Source: Flavobacterium aquiphilum
Lineage (GTDB): Bacteria; Bacteroidota; Bacteroidia; Flavobacteriales; Flavobacteriaceae
Direction of reading: 5' to 3'
Assembly: GCF_027111335.1 (NCBI RefSeq)
Contig: NZ_CP114288.1
Span: 1,984,001 to 2,048,000, forward strand
DNA length: 64,000 bases
Shown: in pieces, positions 17,186 to 28,800 of the stretch
Position numbering within the stretch: position 1 is the stretch's first letter
Layout: every line of letters starts with the position of its first letter
Made by a program: the position numbers and the translations under genes
The notes under the pieces: model-generated
The model's database searches: none
What the model was told of the DNA's origin: nothing
Seen by the model: the letters and a program-made list of their open reading frames with translations, nothing else

Positions 17186-19945
17186 TTAATTTTCTTTTTT
17201 TAACGGTGTAAGGCTAACAGGCCCTAGTAATCCTGAAGGCATTGGACTCCATTTTGTAGCATCAAACTTTTTATAATCTTTATCGACCATATTGATTTCG
17301 TAAAAAATCTTCCATTCCTGACCTTTCAGTTCCATATCCCTAACTCTGTTGGCAGATAGGTTAGTAACCTGAATTTTCAAAATGTTTTTACCGGGTTTTA
17401 ATTTCCCAGTCTGCAATTTGAACGGAACAGACCAAGCTGTACCAATAAAATTATCGTTTAACCAAACTTTTGCACTTTCGCGAACATCACCCAAATTTAA
17501 GTACCAATTGTCAATTTTGGCATTCGGATTGTCAAATTGTAAAGTATAGGTCGCTGATCCAGAGAAAGCTTCGGCTTCAGGACCTAATTTTGTCCAAGAT
17601 TCTAAGTTAGAAACTGTTGCGCTTGGAGGTAATTGTGGGCCACCTTTATCGAAATTAATTTGCCATTTTCCGTTCAAAGCAACGCCATCAGCAGCGGTTT
17701 CATAGTAGTTCCATCTTTTTTGCGAAGCGGTATTTTCTGTTTTTAGGAAAAAGGATTGTCCTGGTTCAATTCTAAGTTTAACCAATGTAGTTTTGTCATT
17801 TTTGTTTACGATAGCATTGCCAAAATCTTTTGTCAAAGGATCGAAAATCACCACTTCTTTATTACCAATTTGCAACGGAATAAATCCTTCTACTGTTTTA
17901 GATGAATGATTTACGAGATAATATAATTTTTCACCGTCAACAATTCGGCGAGTGTATTTGAGGCCTAATTCTACAAGTGTTTCAGGGAAGACCTGAACAT
18001 TTTCTAAAGCTTTAAAAATATCTGTAACCGGTTTTACAGTTTCTTTGTTTGCTTCTAAAAGAGCTTTAAGTTGTTGCTCCTGATTTTTATAATCATAAAA
18101 TCCAGGAACAGACTCTGGTAATCCTTCAAATATAATGATTGCTCCGGCTTTTTGTAAATCGATAAGTTTTTGCAAAGTTGCTAAAGGCATTTTTTTGCAA
18201 GCCGGAACAATTAAGGATTTGAAAGTTCCTCCTGGCAGACTAATTTTTCCGTCAACAACTTTGGCTTGGGCAATAAAGTTGTCCGAAATAAAATCGACTC
18301 CATATCCTTTTTTGATTAAACTTTTGGTTGTGTCATAAAACGAAGTCTCGTATAACCATTCGGATAAGGAATGTATTTTAAATTGGAAAAATAAAGTTCC
18401 TTTAAGATTTTTGTCCCAAGTATCAAAAATAGGCCAGTAGAGCAATGTTTCGTTGTCTGATTTTCCTTGTTGCAACATCGATTGGCAGTTCGCAATATAG
18501 GAAAATAGGGAAGGTGCATCTTCCCAAATGCTGTTATTAGCGTTAAAGTTTACAGATGCATAAAATTTCCATCCCGGCCACGCAGCTCTTGTTGGAGAAT
18601 AAGTCGAACCGTGAAGGAATATATGATTGATTCCGTTAAGCATTAAATCTTCGGCTTCGGGTTTGCATTGTGATAACGCTGTTTTAAAGTGCTCTCTTAA
18701 CCATGTAAAAGTCTCGGATGAAACCAGATTTTTCCCTGAAATATGTGCCGCCGAAGAAGAGAATTTGAGCATTACAGGATCAGCATCTCCCTCGCGGATA
18801 TCTTCTTTTTCACGTCTAAAGCCCGGAATATCAAAAGGCATAGAGCCAAAAGTTTCACACTCAGGAATATCAGCCGAAGCGTATAAATCAATTAAGTTTC
18901 CTGGCGAACCGTGAGCTTGAAGTTTGGTTTTGAAGTTTTTGGCATTCGCCCAATTAGTCCAAGGTTTGTCAAATTTGTTTAGCAATAAATCCGACAATGT
19001 TTGGCGGTAATCGCTTCGAATTCTGTTACTGGTTATATTGTCTGTTTCATCAAGCAGAGCAGGTAATTGCTCTTTCAAATCATAACCTCTTCTGGTCTTG
19101 AATTCTTCGAAAAAATTTGGTGTAAAATCAGTTCCGTAAACTTCGTAACTGTCATTGAATATAGCGCGAATTTTGCCTTCGCGCCCTTTGAAAGCTTTGT
19201 CAAACGGAACAACATATTCATTGAGCGCTTCTTCGGAATAATGATCCAAAGTATATCCTTTGCCACCCGGGGCAGCTCTTTTGACTTGCTGGCCTGTCTT
19301 ACCGCTAAAAACGGCATAAATAGTATAGTCGGTTTTTTTTGCTTTCCATTTCAGTTGATTGGGTTTTTCCTTTTGGTTTACAACCTGATCGGTTAAATTA
19401 GCATAAGTACCGTTACTACCATAAGCAACCACATATAAAAGTGTAGCGGGTACTTTTTCTTTTGTACTGTCAAGTGCTATTTTTTTATCGATTGTTTCAT
19501 TCTTTTTTACTTGATATTTTTCCACAATTAGCTTTGTTGCAGCATGAGGAAGTGTTACATGGGCACCTCCATAAGGCCATCCTGTTCCAAGAACCATATC
19601 GACCTGCATATGAAGGCTGTCGGATACCTTAATAGTGTAATCGAGCATTTCCATCCATTTAGGTGATAGGTAGTCGATGAAATTATTTTCTTCGCCTTTT
19701 ACACCATATATAGGAGTTATTTCAACTCCACCAATTCCGGCTTTGTGAAAATCCAAGAGACTTTTTTTTAAATTAGGTTTGTCCACTGCGCTTCCCATCC
19801 ACCACCAACGAGCCCAAGGCTGATTAATATTAGTTGATTTTGGCCAAGGAGAATTACTTGTCTCTTGGGCCAAAGTGCTCAAAGAACAAGAGATTGTGAA
19901 TGCTAATAGGAATGCTAAAAAGCAATACTGAAGTTTAGTTCTCAT
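17186..19945 (-). CDS. GH106 alpha-L-rhamnosidase-family enzyme
   Basis: A 919-residue exported enzyme of family GH106, which releases terminal alpha-L-rhamnose. The N-terminal hallmark WARWWWMGSAVDKPNL followed by HKAGIGGVEITPIYG matches the family. Downstream are the long (beta/alpha)8 barrel region, a segment with GINHIFLHGSTYSP, and a C-terminal galactose-binding-like jelly roll (about residues 790-905). The signal sequence contains TISC, which could be a weak lipobox, so outer-membrane anchoring is possible. First gene of the minus-strand operon, led by promoter site P1 at 20037-20082. GH106 enzymes act on rhamnogalacturonan or other rhamnose-rich glycans; exact linkage cannot be told here. 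Confidence 0.92.
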   Translation of the reverse strand: MRTKLQYCFLAFLLAFTISCSLSTLAQETSNSPWPKSTNINQPWARWWWMGSAVDKPNLKKSLLDFHKAGIGGVEITPIYGVKGEENNFIDYLSPKWMEMLDYTIKVSDSLHMQVDMVLGTGWPYGGAHVTLPHAATKLIVEKYQVKKNETIDKKIALDSTKEKVPATLLYVVAYGSNGTYANLTDQVVNQKEKPNQLKWKAKKTDYTIYAVFSGKTGQQVKRAAPGGKGYTLDHYSEEALNEYVVPFDKAFKGREGKIRAIFNDSYEVYGTDFTPNFFEEFKTRRGYDLKEQLPALLDETDNITSNRIRSDYRQTLSDLLLNKFDKPWTNWANAKNFKTKLQAHGSPGNLIDLYASADIPECETFGSMPFDIPGFRREKEDIREGDADPVMLKFSSSAAHISGKNLVSSETFTWLREHFKTALSQCKPEAEDLMLNGINHIFLHGSTYSPTRAAWPGWKFYASVNFNANNSIWEDAPSLFSYIANCQSMLQQGKSDNETLLYWPIFDTWDKNLKGTLFFQFKIHSLSEWLYETSFYDTTKSLIKKGYGVDFISDNFIAQAKVVDGKISLPGGTFKSLIVPACKKMPLATLQKLIDLQKAGAIIIFEGLPESVPGFYDYKNQEQQLKALLEANKETVKPVTDIFKALENVQVFPETLVELGLKYTRRIVDGEKLYYLVNHSSKTVEGFIPLQIGNKEVVIFDPLTKDFGNAIVNKNDKTTLVKLRIEPGQSFFLKTENTASQKRWNYYETAADGVALNGKWQINFDKGGPQLPPSATVSNLESWTKLGPEAEAFSGSATYTLQFDNPNAKIDNWYLNLGDVRESAKVWLNDNFIGTAWSVPFKLQTGKLKPGKNILKIQVTNLSANRVRDMELKGQEWKIFYEINMVDKDYKKFDATKWSPMPSGLLGPVSLTPLKKEN

Positions 19946-20036
19946 TATTAATAATTATTCTTTGGTTTTTTTGGTAATCGTTAGTCCTTGAATTTGCTAA
20001 TACATAATCTAAAATTGATGATTTTTTGTATTACTG

Positions 20037-20082
20037 TAAAAATATCAGTAGTATATTTAATTAGTATCCTGTCGCATCCTGT
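20037..20082 (-). promoter_or_regulatory. PUL promoter P1 (GH106 operon): direct-repeat operator plus -7
   Basis: On the minus strand ACAGGATGCG then ACAGGATACT (20082 down to 20063), followed by TATTTTTA at 20044-20037. The second half-site starts 28 bp before the -7. The predicted leader is about 85 nt. The divergent 430-bp gap 19946-20375 otherwise holds only P2 and AT-rich DNA. Confidence 0.75.
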
Positions 20083-20295
20083 TTTTGATAAAAACATAAA
20101 GGATTTAGTGAAAAAAGCATATTTTTTTGAGTATTTAGTTGTTTTTTATTTTTTTTGATGAAAAAAATAAATAAATTGTTTTATAGGTATTTTAATTTTA
20201 TTTTTTCATAATCAATTTTTATTTCATTATAAATAAATATTAATATCTGTTTTTTCTTAAAAACATTGATAATTTTATTAAAATTAACTTAAATA

Positions 20296-20341
20296 ACAGG
20301 ATACGACAGGATGCGATCAGTGTTTCTTCTAAATATATTTG
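20296..20341 (+). promoter_or_regulatory. PUL promoter P2 (first susC): direct-repeat operator plus -7
   Basis: ACAGGATACG (20296) and ACAGGATGCG (20306) are followed by TATATTTG at 20334-20341, exactly 28 bp from the second half-site. The predicted leader is about 28 nt. Confidence 0.8.
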
Positions 20342-20375
20342 CTTTGACTAATTAATTAACTAAAAATTAACTTTT

Positions 20376-23300
20376 ATGAAAAACAAATTGACCTTTTTGT
20401 TTATTGTGGCAATGTTTGCTATGATGTATACATCAGGCTATGCGCAGAACAAGGTGATCAAAGGAAAAATTACGGATGCTTCCGGTTTACCTTTGCCGGG
20501 AGCAAATGTTCTTATTAAGGGAACTCAGAAGGGTACAGACTCAGACTTTGATGGAAAGTATTCTCTTAGTGTTCCTTCAGGATCTGTGCTTGTGTTTAGT
20601 TTTGTAGGTTCCAAAACGCAAGAGATAACTGTTGGACAGTCATCAGAAATTAATGTGGTTTTGAAAGAAGAAAATAACGCATTGGAAGAGGTTGTTGTTG
20701 TGGGGTATGGAACAAAAAAGAAAAAGGATCTTACTGGGTCAATCGTAAGTGTAGATGCTGAAGATATTGCTTCCAGACCAGTTGTAAATGCCGTACAGGC
20801 TATGCAGGGAAAGGCAGCAGGGGTTGATGTTTCGTCCAATGAGCGTCCGGGACAAGTGGGGAGTATTACAATTCGTGGGGCTCGTTCTATTTCTGCTTCC
20901 AACTCACCGCTTTATGTAGTTGATGGGATACCAATGAATACCAGACTTGTTACTGATGCTTCTACTGGAAAAATCAGTGTGGATCCAAATTCAGGAGGGA
21001 TTGATTTCTTGAACCCTACAGATATTGAGACAATTGATATTTTGAAAGATGCTTCGGCTACGGCAATCTATGGTTCTCGTGGAGCTAATGGGGTAGTTAT
21101 CGTTACAACCAAAAAAGGTAAAAACGGTAAGTACACATTGAATTATGATACTTCGTTAATGACCGAAACAATTCATGAGAATGCTCCAATGATGACGGCA
21201 GGGGAGTATATTGATTTCCGTCGTTGGGGAAGATATTACTCTAATCCGTCTGCATTTCCTAGAGGAGATCAGCCAACGGTTGCTAATGATGAATTGATTT
21301 TCTTGAAATCTGCGGATCCTTCAGCATGGGCGAACTTTACAAAAGGTTGGAGTAAAGATGCTAGTGGTAAAGATGTATGGGATGGTTCTAAAGTAGCTAC
21401 TACAGATTGGACTAAATTCGTTACACGTACAGGGGTTACGCAACAACACACCCTAAGTGTTAGTGGGGGTACAGAAAAAATGAAATCTTATGGATCTTTT
21501 GGATATGTAAACAATACGGGAACATTACTGGGACAAAGTTATAAACGTTATAATGGTACTGCCAATGTCGATATTACACCTACCAAATGGTTCTCTATGG
21601 GGGTAAGTCTTAATACCAGCTATAGTATTAATGAATATGGACAATCTAACGTAGGTAGAACAGCAGTAACTAGTTCGGGAGGAATATATGCAACTGCCCG
21701 CACAAATCTACCTTATGCTGTTCCTTATGATAGCAATGGAAACAGAATAGATAACCCAGGAGGGGATTCAACTATTAGAACTCCTGTTGATGAGCATTTG
21801 TATTCACAAGATCAACGTATCACTATGCGTGCTTTTGGTAGTTTGTACACTCAGTTTGATTTGGGTGGAATTTCAAAATCTCTTGATGGTTTGAAATACC
21901 GAATCAATTTTGGACCAGATTTGACTTCTTACCGTGATGGTGTTTATTTGGATGGTAAGTCAGCTATTCGTTCAGGGACAAGTTTTGCATCTTTGGCTAA
22001 AGAACAAACTATTTCATATACGTTGGATAACTTGATTTTCTACAACAAATCAATCGGAGATCATAATTTTGGCGTGACTTTATTGGCGAGCCAGACACAA
22101 TATCAAAATGAAGGAAGTTCGATGTCTGCCAATGATATCAAGAATCCTGAAAATAAATGGAATGCTCTTAATCCTGCCAATGTAACCCTTGCTGGATATT
22201 CTTCCGGTTTAACTCAAACAGGATTGTTATCCTATATGGGAAGGATAAATTATGGTTATGCCGATAAATATTTGGTTACGGCATCAGGACGTTATGATGG
22301 GGCATCTCAATTGGCTCCTGGAAATAAATGGGCTTTTTTCCCATCAGCTTCTTTGGCGTGGGTAATCAGCAAAGAAAAGTTCTTACAAGATGTGAAATGG
22401 GTTGACCAACTAAAACTTAGATTTGGTTATGGGGTAACCGGAAATGCTGCTGTACCAGCTTATGCTACACAACCACCGTTAACAGGAATTGTTTATGCAA
22501 CTGGTTCTGGTGTTGTAAATAATACTTCTTTGGGTAATGAAGACTTGAGTTGGGAGCAAACTACTCAGTTTAACTATGGGGTAGATTTCTCTATGTTTAA
22601 CCATAGAGTTTCAGGAGCATTAGAATATTATACAAGTAATACTAATGATTTGTTGTTGAAAAGTAGTGTTCCTACAGTTCTTGGGGTTAAAGACACTTAT
22701 CAAAACGTAGGGGAAACTGAAGGACATGGGGTTGAGCTTACTTTGAATACTGTGAACATTACATCAAAAGATTTTGAGTGGACTTCAAGTCTTAGTGGTT
22801 CATACCAAAAAAGCAAAATTGTTTCCTTGCAAAACGGTAAGTTTGATGATATCAACAACAATTTATTCATTGGGCAATCTCAAAACGTGATTTACGGTTT
22901 TGCTTCAAACGGAATTTGGAAACCTGAAGATGCTGCCGAAATGGCAAAATTCAATGCCAACGGTGCTGGTTTTACTTTTGGTAATGCAAGACCAGTAGAT
23001 CAAAATGGTGATTATAAAATTGACGCTAATAATGACCGTGTTATAATTGGAAGTAAAGACCCAAAATACATTGCGGGATTGACCAATACTTTTACTTATA
23101 AAAATGTTGAGTTTTCATTCTTTGTATATGGTCGTATGGGTTACAAATATGATACAGGAGGTGAAAATGAAGGAGCAAAAGGTAGCCAAAGATCTATCGA
23201 TTATTATTATGAGAATGATACCAATTCAGAATATCAAAAACCAATTTATTCTGCTGGTACTGGAGATTCTTATTATCCTACTTTGGGCTATCGTGATGGG

Positions 23301-23504
23301 ACATTCTTAAAAATGAGAAATATTTCTTTGGGTTATATTTTCGATAAAGATCTTGTTCAAAAGATGGGACTAACAAAATTGAGATTGTATATGCAGGCAA
23401 ATAATCCATTCATGATTTATTCTAAAGTGAAATGGACTGATTTGGACACGCAAACGACGGCTTCAAACAGAGGATTTACAATGGGGTTAAATGTCCAATT
23501 CTAA
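20376..23504 (+). CDS. SusC-like TonB-dependent outer membrane transporter 1
   Basis: A 1042-residue SusC/RagA-type transporter importing oligosaccharides across the outer membrane with energy from TonB. Order: signal peptide (about 1-23), carboxypeptidase-like regulatory domain (about 27-105, with GKITDASGLPLPGANV), TonB-box-like EEVVVVGYGT, plug domain (about 115-240) and a 22-strand barrel ending in aromatic Phe. It lacks an N-terminal STN domain, so regulation through an anti-sigma/sigma cascade is unlikely. Paired with the SusD at 23529 (24 bp apart) and very similar in architecture to the second SusC at 25835. Expression is driven by P2. Confidence 0.95.
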   Translation: MKNKLTFLFIVAMFAMMYTSGYAQNKVIKGKITDASGLPLPGANVLIKGTQKGTDSDFDGKYSLSVPSGSVLVFSFVGSKTQEITVGQSSEINVVLKEENNALEEVVVVGYGTKKKKDLTGSIVSVDAEDIASRPVVNAVQAMQGKAAGVDVSSNERPGQVGSITIRGARSISASNSPLYVVDGIPMNTRLVTDASTGKISVDPNSGGIDFLNPTDIETIDILKDASATAIYGSRGANGVVIVTTKKGKNGKYTLNYDTSLMTETIHENAPMMTAGEYIDFRRWGRYYSNPSAFPRGDQPTVANDELIFLKSADPSAWANFTKGWSKDASGKDVWDGSKVATTDWTKFVTRTGVTQQHTLSVSGGTEKMKSYGSFGYVNNTGTLLGQSYKRYNGTANVDITPTKWFSMGVSLNTSYSINEYGQSNVGRTAVTSSGGIYATARTNLPYAVPYDSNGNRIDNPGGDSTIRTPVDEHLYSQDQRITMRAFGSLYTQFDLGGISKSLDGLKYRINFGPDLTSYRDGVYLDGKSAIRSGTSFASLAKEQTISYTLDNLIFYNKSIGDHNFGVTLLASQTQYQNEGSSMSANDIKNPENKWNALNPANVTLAGYSSGLTQTGLLSYMGRINYGYADKYLVTASGRYDGASQLAPGNKWAFFPSASLAWVISKEKFLQDVKWVDQLKLRFGYGVTGNAAVPAYATQPPLTGIVYATGSGVVNNTSLGNEDLSWEQTTQFNYGVDFSMFNHRVSGALEYYTSNTNDLLLKSSVPTVLGVKDTYQNVGETEGHGVELTLNTVNITSKDFEWTSSLSGSYQKSKIVSLQNGKFDDINNNLFIGQSQNVIYGFASNGIWKPEDAAEMAKFNANGAGFTFGNARPVDQNGDYKIDANNDRVIIGSKDPKYIAGLTNTFTYKNVEFSFFVYGRMGYKYDTGGENEGAKGSQRSIDYYYENDTNSEYQKPIYSAGTGDSYYPTLGYRDGTFLKMRNISLGYIFDKDLVQKMGLTKLRLYMQANNPFMIYSKVKWTDLDTQTTASNRGFTMGLNVQF

Positions 23505-23528
23505 AATTGAATTTTAATACGATACACT

Positions 23529-25475
23529 ATGAAAAATTATAAAAAACCATATATCAATATGTTGCTTTTAGCTGTAATGGCTCTAGGTAGCTCATCTTGT
23601 AACCAGGATTTTCTTGAGGAGAATTTGACAACAGCCTATAGTAAAGACTATTATAAAACTGAAGCAGGGATACAGGCTTTGGCTGTAGGGACATATTATC
23701 AGACATTTGCGGCAGAATTTGCTACAGAAGTACCACTTACCGCAACAGAATCAGGAACAGATGAATTTCATGCGGGAGGTGACCCTTCGAACTGGATTTG
23801 GAATTCGTATGGTGCAGGATTTAAGGCTTTTGTGACGGTTTCAAATTCAAATACAGTTGCAGCTAATACAAATTGGGATAACTTATACATTGGAATAGGT
23901 AATGCCAATGAATTAATTGAAGCGGCCACAAATATTAATTCAACAAACGATGCGATCAAGAAAACAGCATTGGGAGAGGGTTACTTTTTGAGAGCTTTTA
24001 ATTATTTAAAACTGGTGAGTCAATACGGTGCCGTGCCTTTGAAATTGAAAACCAGTTCTACAGTAGAATTGGAATTTACTAGAGCGGCTCCTCAAGCGGT
24101 TTTTGATCAGATAATTGCCGATTTTAAGCAAGCCTATAATTTGTTAAGCAATACTGGATCTCCTGCTAAAATAACAAAAGATGCCGCAGCGCATTATTTG
24201 GCAAAAGCTTATTTAGCTCGTGCTAGTGAAATCAATGACAGTTGGAACTCAACTACAAAATTGGCTGATTTACAACAAGTAGTTTCTTTGGCAGATGAGG
24301 TTATTTCTCGCCACCCATTGGCAGCAAACTACGATAATCTTTGGAGTTATACAGCTGCCGATGGTGCAAACGAAAAATTGCCTGAGTTGATTTTGTCAGG
24401 TCAATTTAATGCCAGTACGTTGACGACAGGAGGAAATCAACAACATTTGTATTTCCTTTCAACATACGATCAGTTAGCGCAAATGAAACGTAACCTTGCA
24501 GGAGGAAGACCATTTAGCCGTTTGGCTCCAACTTATTTTGTTTATGATGTTTTCGATAAAGTGAACGATTCTCGTTTTTGGAAAAGTTTCCAAACCAAAA
24601 GCATTGTTAACAACCAATCAGGGACATATTATAAAAATGGGGATTTGGGTATAATGTATGTTGTGAATACAGCTACAGACACTCGTTTTGCAAAAACAAA
24701 AAATACAGATGCAATTATCTATTCTAAAACAGGAAAAACGATTCCTAGCGTGTATGTGGCTTATGCGGCAGACAAAGTTGGTTTAATGGCTGATGTGAGA
24801 TTCCCGTCTTTGAGCAAATATATGGATGGTAACAGAATCGATTTGAGTAGCACAAAAGGATCACGGGACATTACATTGGCACGTTCTGCCGAGACTTATC
24901 TAATGGCTGCAGAAGCAAAAATACGTTTGGCAAAATTAGGATCGGCTTCATACAGCGATGCATTAACTTATATTAATGCAGTTCGTACTCGTGCTGCATA
25001 TAAGTCAGGTGAAAACCGTGCTGCTTATGCTGATGGATCTGCGGCATATACTACAACGGGACAAGCTGGAATTCCAATTTCATATATCCCTGAAAACTCC
25101 TATTATGAATCAACTAATATTCCTGTGGTAACTACAGCAACTAATTTGACTATTGGTAATATCAATGCATTACCGGCAGAAGATCAAGCAGTAATCACAA
25201 AATTGGGTTACTCCAGTGATTATGACAGAATGTTGTGTTTGGTATTAAATGAGCGTACCAGAGAACTTTGTGGTGAGTTCCACCGTTGGGAGGACTTGAG
25301 TAGAACCAAAACTTTGGTTGCACGAGCAAAAGCTTATAATATTGAAGCTGCAGCAAATGTTCAAGATTTTCACAACTTGCGCCCGATTCCTCAAACTTTC
25401 CTTGATGGAGTTTATTCAAATGGAAGACCGTTGACTGCTTCTGAAAAACAAGCAATGCAGAATCCTGGTTATTAA
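23529..25475 (+). CDS. SusD/RagB-like glycan-binding lipoprotein 1
   Basis: A 648-residue surface lipoprotein (lipobox SSSC, Cys24) that forms the lid of the adjacent SusC transporter and captures oligosaccharides. The N-terminal NQDFLEENLTTAYSKDYYKT segment and the C-terminal signature NERTRELCGEFHRWEDLSRT are typical of RagB/SusD, and the TPR-like helical core lies between. It ends QNPGY, as does the second SusD. The terminator immediately follows, so the susC1-susD1 pair is a complete transcription unit. The bound glycan is inferred from the surrounding rhamnogalacturonan enzymes. Confidence 0.94.
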   Translation: MKNYKKPYINMLLLAVMALGSSSCNQDFLEENLTTAYSKDYYKTEAGIQALAVGTYYQTFAAEFATEVPLTATESGTDEFHAGGDPSNWIWNSYGAGFKAFVTVSNSNTVAANTNWDNLYIGIGNANELIEAATNINSTNDAIKKTALGEGYFLRAFNYLKLVSQYGAVPLKLKTSSTVELEFTRAAPQAVFDQIIADFKQAYNLLSNTGSPAKITKDAAAHYLAKAYLARASEINDSWNSTTKLADLQQVVSLADEVISRHPLAANYDNLWSYTAADGANEKLPELILSGQFNASTLTTGGNQQHLYFLSTYDQLAQMKRNLAGGRPFSRLAPTYFVYDVFDKVNDSRFWKSFQTKSIVNNQSGTYYKNGDLGIMYVVNTATDTRFAKTKNTDAIIYSKTGKTIPSVYVAYAADKVGLMADVRFPSLSKYMDGNRIDLSSTKGSRDITLARSAETYLMAAEAKIRLAKLGSASYSDALTYINAVRTRAAYKSGENRAAYADGSAAYTTTGQAGIPISYIPENSYYESTNIPVVTTATNLTIGNINALPAEDQAVITKLGYSSDYDRMLCLVLNERTRELCGEFHRWEDLSRTKTLVARAKAYNIEAAANVQDFHNLRPIPQTFLDGVYSNGRPLTASEKQAMQNPGY

Positions 25476-25487
25476 TCGATAAGTTTA

Positions 25488-25528
25488 TATTTTTTTGAAA
25501 GCCGTCTCAATTGAGGCGGTTTTTTTTG
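25488..25528 (+). terminator. Terminator after susC1-susD1
   Basis: CCGTCTC (25502-25508) pairs with GAGGCGG (25513-25519), with one G-T pair and an AATT loop, then a T-run. The 25 bp at 25488-25512 are identical to 31151-31175 after susD2. The 359-bp gap 25476-25834 holds this terminator and P3; the rest is AT-rich. Confidence 0.85.
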
Positions 25529-25752
25529 TTTCATTTGAAAAAAGGTGATTTGATCTTTTTGTGTAAATATAATATTAATAGCTAAATTTTACGAATTTGC
25601 TAATTTTTTAAGCTTTAATTAATAATGTTAAAATTTTTTTTCTTGAAAAAAATTTGGTAAAAGTTAAAAAATGTTAATTGATTGTTGTTAAGCTACTTGG
25701 TTTGCATAAATACAGTTTTTTAGGTTTGGTTAAATTAATTTATTGAAAATTA

Positions 25753-25798
25753 ACAGCATACTACAGGATAGAACTGCTTTTTGATGTAGATAAATTTG
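25753..25798 (+). promoter_or_regulatory. PUL promoter P3 (second susC): direct-repeat operator plus -7
   Basis: ACAGCATACT (25753) and ACAGGATAGA (25763), then TAAATTTG at 25791-25798, again 28 bp from the second half-site. The predicted leader is about 30 nt. Confidence 0.78.
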
Positions 25799-25834
25799 AA
25801 ACACTATTAAAAAAATTAACTTAATTTAACTATT

Positions 25835-28800
25835 ATGAAAAACAAATTTAGTCTTTTTCTGACTATCGCCTTGTTTGCTTTACTGCATGTATCAAGTTAT
25901 GCTCAGAGCAAAGTGGTTAAAGGAACAATTAAAGACGCAACCGGCTTGCCTATACCTGGGGTAAATGTGGTTGTTAAAGGAACAAAAACGGGGGCTAGTA
26001 CTGATTTTGATGGAAAGTATTCTATCAGTGCTTCTGTTGGTCAGGTATTGGTTTATAGTTCTACTGGTTCTAAAACGGTAGAAAGAACGGTTAATCAATC
26101 AACTAGTGCTATTGATGTGGTTATGGTTGACGAAGTAGCTCAACTTAATGAAGTTGTAGTTGTTGGGTACGGTACGGTTAAGAAGTCGGATGTAACCGGA
26201 GCGATCGTAAGTGTTGGTGCCGAGAAATTGACAACTCGTCCAGTGAACAATGCGTTGGAGGCTTTGCAAGGAAAAGCGGCCGGAGTGGATATTAAAACAA
26301 GTGAACGTCCAGGAACTATTGGGGATGTTCGTATTCGTGGTAACCGTTCTTTGACAGCTAGTAATTCACCTCTTTATGTGGTGGACGGTGTGCCTTTGAT
26401 GTCGGCGTCGTCTATCGAAACACTTAACCCGCGTGATATTGCATCTATTGATATTCTTAAAGATGCTTCTGCAACAGCTATTTATGGTTCTCGTGGAGCT
26501 AACGGGGTTATTATTGTTACTACTAAGCAGGGTAAAGCGGGACAGTTTAGCTTAAATTATTCTGGAACTGTTACAACGCAAGAGATTGTTGACCGTTCTC
26601 CATCAATGAGTGCTTCCGATTTCATTAATTTCAGGCGCACAGCTGCTTATAATCTTGATCCAACTAAATATCCAAGTCCGGACGCCCCAACTTATGCAAA
26701 TGATAAATTGATTTTTGACAGTGCTTTAGATGGACAAACTTCTAGAGATAACGTATTAAAAGGTTGGGCAAGCGGTTCCTGGGATCCTTCAAAAGTAACC
26801 AATACGGATTGGACTAAATTTGTAACCAGAACAGGGGTTACCACAGAGCATGTTTTAAGTGCAAGTGGAGGTTCAGAAAAAGTAAATAGTTACGGCTCAT
26901 TTGGTTATTTGAATAATCAAGGGACTCAAAAAGGACAATCGTATGAGCGTTATACTGCAAAAGTGAGTACAAATATCAATGCTACAGATTGGTTCAAAAT
27001 GACTGCATCATTAAATGCAACTTGGAGCGAGCAGGATTATGGAATGTCAACTTTGGGAGGTCGCAGTAACTCATCACCAAATTCTATTTATGGCGCTGCA
27101 AAATCTATTTACAATATGGCTGTTCCTTTTGATGCAAACGGTAATTTAGTTATCAATCCAGGAGGAGAAAGTGGTATTTATACTATTATGAATGAATGGG
27201 ATAAAAGCACACAATTATCGCAAATTATGCGTGTGTTAGGAAATTTCTCTACAACAATCGATATTGGAAAGGTTTGGGAACCTGTAAAAGGACTTAGTTA
27301 TAAAATGAATTTTGGTCCAGATTTCCGTCATTGGAGAGAGGGGGTTTATATTGATGGAACATCAGTAAATAAAATTAATTCAAACGGGACTCCCGGATCT
27401 AATTATGCTAGACTAAAAAATCGTCGTGATTTTTCTTGGACTTTGGATAATATGTTGACTTATGACCGCACTTTTGCAAGTAAACATAATTTTGGGGTTA
27501 CATTACTTCAGTCAGCTTCAGCTTGGAATATAGAAGAATCGTCTATGAATGCTGATAATATACCTGTACCATCTTTTTTATGGAATGCATTTGGAACAGT
27601 TGATATTACTAATGCAGCAAATAAAGCAGGAATGAGTTCTGGTCTTACAGAGCGTCAATTGAATTCGTACATGGCACGTGTAAACTACGGTTATGATGGA
27701 CGTTATTTATTGACAATGTCTGGACGATGGGATGGAGCTTCTCAGCTTTCAGAAGGGCATAAATGGGACTTTTTCCCATCTGCAGCTCTTGGATGGCGTA
27801 TCAATAAAGAAGAATTCATGAACAATATTGATTGGATTCAAAATTTGAAACTTCGTTTAGGTGTTGGTGTGACTGGAAACTCATCAGTTGATCCGTATGC
27901 AACAGCTGGAAATATTAGTTCAATTTTACTTCCTTTTAACGGCATAGCAAATGAGATGGCTTATACTACTAATGAGCCTTATTATACAAAAGATCAAGTA
28001 TCTATGGCTAATAAAGACCTCGGTTGGGAAAAAACAACACAATACAACTTGGGAATTGATTTTAGTTTCTTGGATAACCGTATCAGTGGTAGTGTTGAAG
28101 GCTATAAAACATATACTAACGATTTGATTATGGAAATGAAAATACCTACTCTAACAGGTTTTCCTTCTACTTTTGCCAATGTCGGTAAAACAAGTAATCA
28201 TGGGGTTGAGGTTACGCTTAACTTAATTCCGGTGGAAACTAAAAGTGGATTTACTTGGGAATCAACTCTGATTGGTGCTTGGCAAAAAGATAGAATCGAA
28301 GAGTTGGCTTATGGTAAAAATGATATGGCTGACAATGCATGGTTCATAGGAAGATCTATTAATGTGCAATATGGTTATGATAATTTAGGTATGTGGCAAA
28401 ATACTCCGGAAGATCTTGCAGAAATGGCGAAGTGGAATGCTAATGGATACAAGTTTACACCAGGAAATGTTCGTCCAAAAGACCAAAATGGCGACTACAA
28501 AATGACTGCAGATGACCGTGTGGTTCTTGGTAATAGTAATCCTAATTGGACAATGGGATGGAACAATACTTTTGAGTACAAAGGTCTAGAATTAGGGATA
28601 GAAATCTATGGACGTATGGGTTATATGGCATCATTAGGAGGTGAAGCGTTGACAGCTCATGCCAATCAACGTGAAACGGATTATTGGACGCCAACAAACA
28701 CTGGAGCTGAATTCCAAAAACCGATTTTGGCGCAAGCGACATCAGGTTCTGCTGATTCATTTTCAGGGCTATTAGGGTTTCAGAAAGCAGCATTTGCAAA